64,000 nucleotides of DNA from Boswellia sacra (Eukaryota; Streptophyta; Magnoliopsida; Sapindales; Burseraceae): NCBI GenBank assembly GCA_013180625.2, contig SNVD02014502.1, forward strand, positions 620,001 through 684,000, in the 5' to 3' direction. A program made the translations under genes and the position numbers. The notes under the pieces were generated by a model. It saw only the letters and a list, made by a program, of their open reading frames with translations, searched no databases and was not told the origin of the DNA. Below, in pieces: positions 58,178 through 64,000 of this stretch (its first letter is position 1; each line of letters starts with the position of its first letter).

Positions 58178-61100
58178 ATATAAGCATTTGTAAATAATCA
58201 ATACAATAAAATGAAATTAACATACTACAGTGTAAAAAATTGTTAATTAATGTATATCACATATAATATCAAAAAATTTTTAGTTACTTTGTAATTATCA
58301 AATAATACATGAGTTTTAAAAAAAAGGAAAAGATAGGAAAAGATCGTTTAAAGATTTAACAAAATAGAAATTAAACATATTTTTCAAGGGTATTTTAGAA
58401 CATAAAAAATGAGTAATCTATTCAGGTCTTTTCCTATTCATATGAAAGCCAGAAAATATAACTTTTTCGATTCATATGTTTTTATATGAGAAAAAGTGTT
58501 CAATAAAAAAAATCAAGTAAAAAGTCTAAAGTCTGAGATTCAGTAAAAGTCAGGCTTCAAATGAAAAAGCAATCATGTCCTTAAATTCTCATAAGAAGCG
58601 AGAAATATTATTGAAGAAAATATACTAGATTATATGTATAAATATTTGAAAATCGAGTATTTCAAAATTAATTGTGGGCTTAGCATAAAAAATGGGAATA
58701 TTTTGGGGCCTTATCAAATTTCAGGTTTAGTGTTTTGAAAATGTAACATAAACTTTTTGAGGTAGGAAATTTAAACAAAAATTTGGGACCTTCTCTAATT
58801 TTAGGTTTGGAACTTTAATGGTATGGCATGAGTTTTTAGGGCTTTACTTAACGTCGGGGCTTAGGCGATAGCCTCACTAGCCTAGGAGTTGAGTGGGGTC
58901 TGTTTGTAGGGTTTATTTTATTAATTTTATTATTTCCTAATCTCTTCTTGTGTTTACATTTGTGTTTTCCATCTTAACATTAAAAAATGTCTTTTTATTT
59001 TTCATCTAGATGATTATACAAGCGAAAGATTCTAGAAGGAATTTCAAGTTCACGCATATATGTATATAAAATTTGGTTTTTGTTGTTAAATAAGGGAATA
59101 GAAGAATGCGTGCCTCCCACGTGACGTGGCAGCTCATGCACGAGCATATTAGCTGCGAGGCTTCGTTTAGGCTACTGCATTCCATGAGCAACACACGCAC
59201 TAACGCGTCCAGACTCTGTTATGCAAACTCTTCCTTAGTCCCACCTCATTCTTATTCATGCTTTGACACCTCTAAGCGTGGAATAAAGATATTAAGAAAA
59301 ATGAGTTCCATCAATAGAGCTTTAAAAGATAAGGCAGCGTATATATTAATATCTATAAAATCGAATTTTCAATTGGGAATTGAATATTAATATAGCCAAT
59401 CGATTAGAAAGAGAGAGATATCAGGGTCGTTCATGAGCTCATCATCATCGATATCTTTAGTTTATTTACTTATGCATCAAACACATAAATAATATATTTA
59501 CCAGTTCAAAATTAAAGCAAAATTGGAGTCACTTGCTTTCATATATCTCGACTTTTAATTTTTTAATTTATACATATCGGGAGGTCTAGCCGGTTAATTT
59601 AGTGAGTTAAATTGTTTACAGCCAACAAGATTACTCTCAAAACGTATCTATTATATTAAGTAAATCCGTTGTTAGGATTTCAAAAATTTAAATTTTTATT
59701 ATGAACGATATACTTTTCAAATTGTATTTCAAATAATATATATGTAATTTAGGTTTGTTAAATAGATAATGCGATGATATAATAAATAATATGATGTGAT
59801 ATAATATTTTTAATTTTATGTCATATTATTTGGAATGATAATTTTGAGATAATTTTTAAGATGTGTATCATTACTTTTTTATTAAATTTATCTTTACAAT
59901 TTTACTAATAATATCAATTAACCAATAAAATTTAACATACTAATAATTGTTAATTAATAAAAATATACAAAAATCAATAATCTATTTCAACAATTTGATT
60001 ACAAAAATCATTAGCTTCGGAAGCGTATAGTCATGATGTTGAAGAATGTCCAAAAGCGAGTAGGACCCGTAGATATGCTACAAGAGGTCTGACATACTCC
60101 CAAGTTCAAAAAATGACTTTGAATGCTCAGTGTGGGTATTACTAGAATTAGTAATAACCGCTGGAATTTACAACGCAAAAGCCTCTATGGATTAGATCCA
60201 CACAAAAGCCTCTATGGAGTAAATTTAGTAGAGAGAGTCAACAGATATGTTTTGTTGTATTCTTAAGTCTCTATCCTTTACTGTTTATTTCTAATAAGAC
60301 TTTAGTAAGTCTGATAGCATAGAGCGTTGCACCACACCATGGGCATGCTAATTAGACTTAAGGATAAAACCCAAAAATTGGTAGATATGTTTATATTAAT
60401 TTCTACATTGTTTAATTTTTTTTGTATTTTTATTCAATTAAGTTTCAAAGCTATTAAGTTCATGTTAGCTAACTAATGAGAATATTTCTGCAATTATTAA
60501 AATGAGTTGAGTACAAATATAGTTTAAAAATTTCTAATTGTGGGTTGTACTTAGAAAATGAGTGTTGAGAGTAAAATTTTATTTTTCAAATAGCTTCATG
60601 CTAATTCAACTCTTATAAGGTTTTATATTTTTAATCATAGGAAATGTATTAATTTAGAAATCATTTATTTACTGTTTTCTTAGAGAGAATTAAAGCAACT
60701 GGTATTTTTAGTGAGTTTTAAGCAAACTTTTGATGATGCACGATTGTTTTCCTTATTGTGAAAGTTGGTATGTTAACCTCCAATCCACCTCCATATATTC
60801 ATGTATACATGAATGATTTAGCCCAATCGTTGCAGAATTTAAGGTCAAACACACAATCAATAAGCTCAAATTTGTCACCAAAATTGGTTAAAATGACTGA
60901 TTGTTAGACATAATAAATCGTCTTTAGGTTGCTTAATATGCAGGATGTGAAGCATTTAGCTATATCAGGAATCGAAACATTCGACTGGATCTTTTTGTTG
61001 TCTCCCGGCTGAATGTCGCATCTTATGTCAATACACATAGGTATCATATATATACAAGTTTCGATTCCATTTTATTTGCAATTAAGAGATCCATAAACCA

Positions 61101-61400
61101 TAATTCGTAGATTCAAATATTAATGAAGTGGTTATTTAACAAACCCTGTAAGTAAACGTAAAAGCTTCTGTAATTTAAATTTAACTACTTAGAAGTCACA
61201 ATTTGAGTATCAGCATCAGTTGTTAATTTTAACATATTTAATATCGTCATTTCTGATTTATTTATCTCTGTCACATGCCCCACTGGTAGCATATCCATAT
61301 AATAACCTGGGGTAGCTAAAATGTCTTTTTCATCATGATCATATTAAAATGATATTATAAATTACACATATTATAAATCAATCAAAACTCTGGGAGTAAA
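58178..61400. other. Intergenic DNA upstream of the bHLH gene
   Basis: About 3.2 kb without a supported gene. The frame 59106-59390 has no recognised domain. A short duplicated phrase ACAAAAGCCTCTATGGA lies at 60165-60220. In the 300 bp before the bHLH start I see no perfect CACGTG G-box. Confidence 0.45.
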
Positions 61401-61516
61401 AGAATATTAATTAACCAATAAAAGCCTGGGTGCATGTTTGCATATATACTAGTCGTAATCATCTCATCTTGTTATCAAACAACACAGTTACAACTAATAA
61501 GTTGATTTCAAGGGAA

Positions 61517-63371
61517 ATGTGCGCATTATTCCCAAGCTTTGGATGGCCCTCAGGGGATCCCATAAGCCATCAACAGAGTTCCTACATCTTCGATGACACT
61601 GAAACTATTGACTCAATTCCATATTTCTCACCATCTCAGCCAGCTCAAGTCCAGCACCTGCTTGATCGCTCTGCGTCGTTTACTGAAAATAGCGGAGACC
61701 CCACAACGGTTAAGAAGCTCTATCACAACGCAAGCGAGCGTGACCGACGCAAGAAGATAAACTCTTTGTACTCGTCTCTTCGTTCACTACTGCCTGCTGC
61801 AGATCAAACTGTAAGTTTTAGAAACGTTTATAGATTAAAGATATTTCAAATACGATTTCAAGAAAGAATAATTGACTTCTAATTATCTATCTTGATAGAC
61901 AAGTTAATTGGCATATTGGATCCGAAAAATCAGATTCAAGATCTTTAAATTTCTCTAAAGATATATGTTCTTCTCAAATATTAATGTATTAGATCATGTC
62001 CCTCGGCTTAGCTGATAGCTTAAGCTTTTGAATCCAATGTTACATAATTTATCATATCTAAGCTTAAAAGTTTCAAATTTGAATACCTACGTCCTTATTT
62101 CACTCATAGCAATTAAGCCACCAAATTAAACCCATCTTCCTTTGTTATGGATTTATTACATTAGACCTTAGTATCAGATTAGATTCACTTTTCATTATTG
62201 ACATATTTTTGACGATCAACAATCAGAAAAGTAAAAGATCGATGTTTCACAATTTTTAAGAAAGTAATTTGTTTTTTTTTTAAATCGTGCTGTATTCTAA
62301 AATATAATGTTTTGAGAGTGTAAATCTATAATGAAAATTTTGTTGAATTTTTAATTGTAAATTATTTGTTGGTTAGTTTATCGTTTTCTCTTTCAATAAT
62401 TATGTGTAAAGGATAGAAAATTAAACTCTATAGAAATATATATGCAAACCATTTTCATATGGTGTCTATATATCAACTCAATAGGCTTTAAAGAACCCAC
62501 CTATTATAATCTTATGAGTCCTAGCGAAGAATACACTTAATTTAGATTACGATCATTAATGCCTTTGCTGAATTGTTACAGAAGAAACTAAGCATTCCTG
62601 CAACAGTTTCGCGCGTGCTAAAGTACATTCCGGAACTACAACAGCAAGTGGAAAGACTGATTCAGAAGAAGGAAGAGCTTTTGTCAAGGATATCTAAACA
62701 AGGAAATCTTATTCATGATCGTCAAGAGAAGCGAAGAAACAACTCTGTTGGGAGCTCTTTCTCTTCCATTTCAGCGAATCGGCTAAGCGATAGCGAAATT
62801 GCGATTCAGATTTCTGCATATAAGGTCCATAATAATCCCTTGTCTGGAATCTTGTTTAAGTTGGAGGAGGATGGGCTTCTTCTTATGAATGCTTCTTCAT
62901 TTGAAACCTATGGAGGAAGAGTCTTTTACAATTTACATCTCCAGGTATGTATATAGATATGTCTGTTTTTTTTTTATATTAGAAACTAAATATTAAAGTT
63001 GACTTCACATATAAAAGTTTAATATTTTAAGTGAAGTGATTGGTTAATACAGTATTTAAGATAAATTGACCTACAAGTTAGGAATTGAATCCCCTTTGTG
63101 TCAATTAAAAAATAAATTATTATATTTTTGTTCATTGTTCACGTACAAGGACATATTAGAGGCCAAATTTAAATTTAAACCTATAACTGCTACTTCAAGT
63201 TTTAATTTCCTCTCTTCTATTTTCATTTTTTATTTATTTTCTCCGAATGTTTATTCCATGTCTATATTTTGGATCATTCAGGTGGAAAGAACTTACAGAT
63301 TGGAGTGCGAGGTTTTAAGCGACAAGCTTTTCATGACATTGTACGAGAAGAGGGAAGAAATGTTTCCGTGA
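61517..63371 (+). CDS. bHLH transcription factor, subgroup Ib (iron-deficiency type)
   Basis: Exons 61517-61810, 62582-62944 and 63282-63371 with GT-AG phase-0 introns give 248 codons. The N-terminus [11 protein letters not shown] is of the type seen in bHLH38/39/100/101 (ORG2/3) proteins. The basic region [13 protein letters not shown] has the H70-E74-R78 set that contacts an E-box/G-box. Helix 1 is [13 protein letters not shown], and helix 2 follows directly across intron 1 ([24 protein letters not shown]), running into a zipper-like stretch. In Arabidopsis, subgroup Ib factors pair with FIT to activate iron-uptake genes and are induced by iron deficiency. That role is inferred here. Intron placement within the helix-loop-helix is as expected for the subgroup. 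Confidence 0.92.
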
Positions 63372-64000
63372 GCTTTTGGCGCGCTTCAAATACAAATTAG
63401 CTACTGCAATTAGCTGTAAGTTACTGTGACGAAGAGCACCAAAGATATCACACATCTGGAAAGTATAGAAAGGATGACCAATGATGCTTTCGCATAGAAG
63501 TAAGGTGTTTGAAGAGTCAGAATTAGGATTCTTCCTTGATCTGATTTTAGCTTTTAAAAATCTTGTATCATATGTAGTTAGGATTTATTTTGTTCTCTCC
63601 CCTTTTTTAATATATGTTTTTTTAACTACCAATCATATCCTTAGATTTTGCTCATGGAAAAATCAGATCATCAATGCAATCTAATATTCCATTCCGTTTT
63701 CGGTTTGGTTGGAGACAAAATAATATCAAAATGAAAATGGTAATAGATGATGCATTAACTACAGATCTATACCTAGTGCATTAAATTCACGCTTTCTTTA
63801 TTATATATAGAAGGGTTCCCTTCTGGCTTCACATAATGCAAATTAATATCTAGTGTTTTTTGCTAAACTTAATAGTACTCAAAGTATGAGTGATTGTACA
63901 AGCTTCGAGCTCGTGTTTTCTCTCTTATTTGAATTGCACATGATATCATGTCCATTGAACTATATTATTATCACTGGCAGAGGTGTACATTATTTACATG
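63372..64000. other. 3' flank of the bHLH gene
   Basis: Probable 3' untranslated region and A+T-rich sequence to the window end. No further gene is seen. Confidence 0.5.

Noticed and set aside
56558..58620. A further hAT-like element enclosing the LTR-like block (ends near GGGCGCAATTTTTTT and its rough complement at about 58585)
   Set aside because: The end similarity is weak and no 8-bp TSD could be found.
59106..59390. A 94-codon open frame
   Set aside because: No recognisable motif, no splice context, and no supporting neighbour.

Overview
The window is nuclear DNA of a flowering plant, most probably a woody dicot. It is very A+T rich, its genes are split by GT-AG introns, and most of the length is transposon-derived. 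There are no tRNA, rRNA, CRISPR or bacterial-type features. The species cannot be named from the sequence alone.

Four gene models are intact and splice to uninterrupted frames. Two are tandem strictosidine synthase-like (SSL) genes on the + strand: 21150-24333 (371 aa) and 28647-31964 (373 aa), each with three exons and identical intron phases. The third is a six-exon HAD-superfamily hydrolase of the HDHD3 type (47052-50787, 279 aa). The fourth is a three-exon bHLH factor of the subgroup Ib iron-deficiency type (61517-63371, 248 aa). A broken fragment resembling an organic cation/carnitine transporter lies on the - strand at 37546-37850.

The left third (1-20 kb) is a nest of mobile elements. 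It holds a tRNA-derived SINE (1601-1811), two short hAT-like elements whose ends are arrays of CCCGG-type words (6027-6465, 8086-9071), and a hAT-like element spanning 9794-18103. That last element was about 1.3 kb before three others inserted into it: a foldback Mutator-like element (9938-10841), another CCCG-rich hAT-like element (11290-12436) and a Copia retrotransposon (12687-17625). A fourth CCCG-rich element (18333-18879) interrupts one copy of a tandem duplication. A fifth sits at 55074-55701. Most of these boundaries are supported by target-site duplications (TSDs) read directly in the sequence.

The middle holds the SSL pair, a segmental duplication (25817-27275) carrying twin MITEs, an LTR element without coding capacity (33626-35477), the transporter fragment, a 130-bp hairpin (40102-40229) and a decayed hAT transposase of the DUF4371 type (about 41300-43060). 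The right third holds the hydrolase, a foldback element embedded in short direct repeats (51379-52639), a Copia-type LTR-like block with internal tandem repeats (about 56700-58177) and the bHLH gene.

No operon-like or new enzymatic system was found. The most distinctive signal is the set of hAT-like elements that share the terminal inverted repeat TAGGGATGGCAAAA but carry different, G+C-rich subterminal word arrays. The same CCCG style also occurs at the ends of the larger hAT-like element around the nest.
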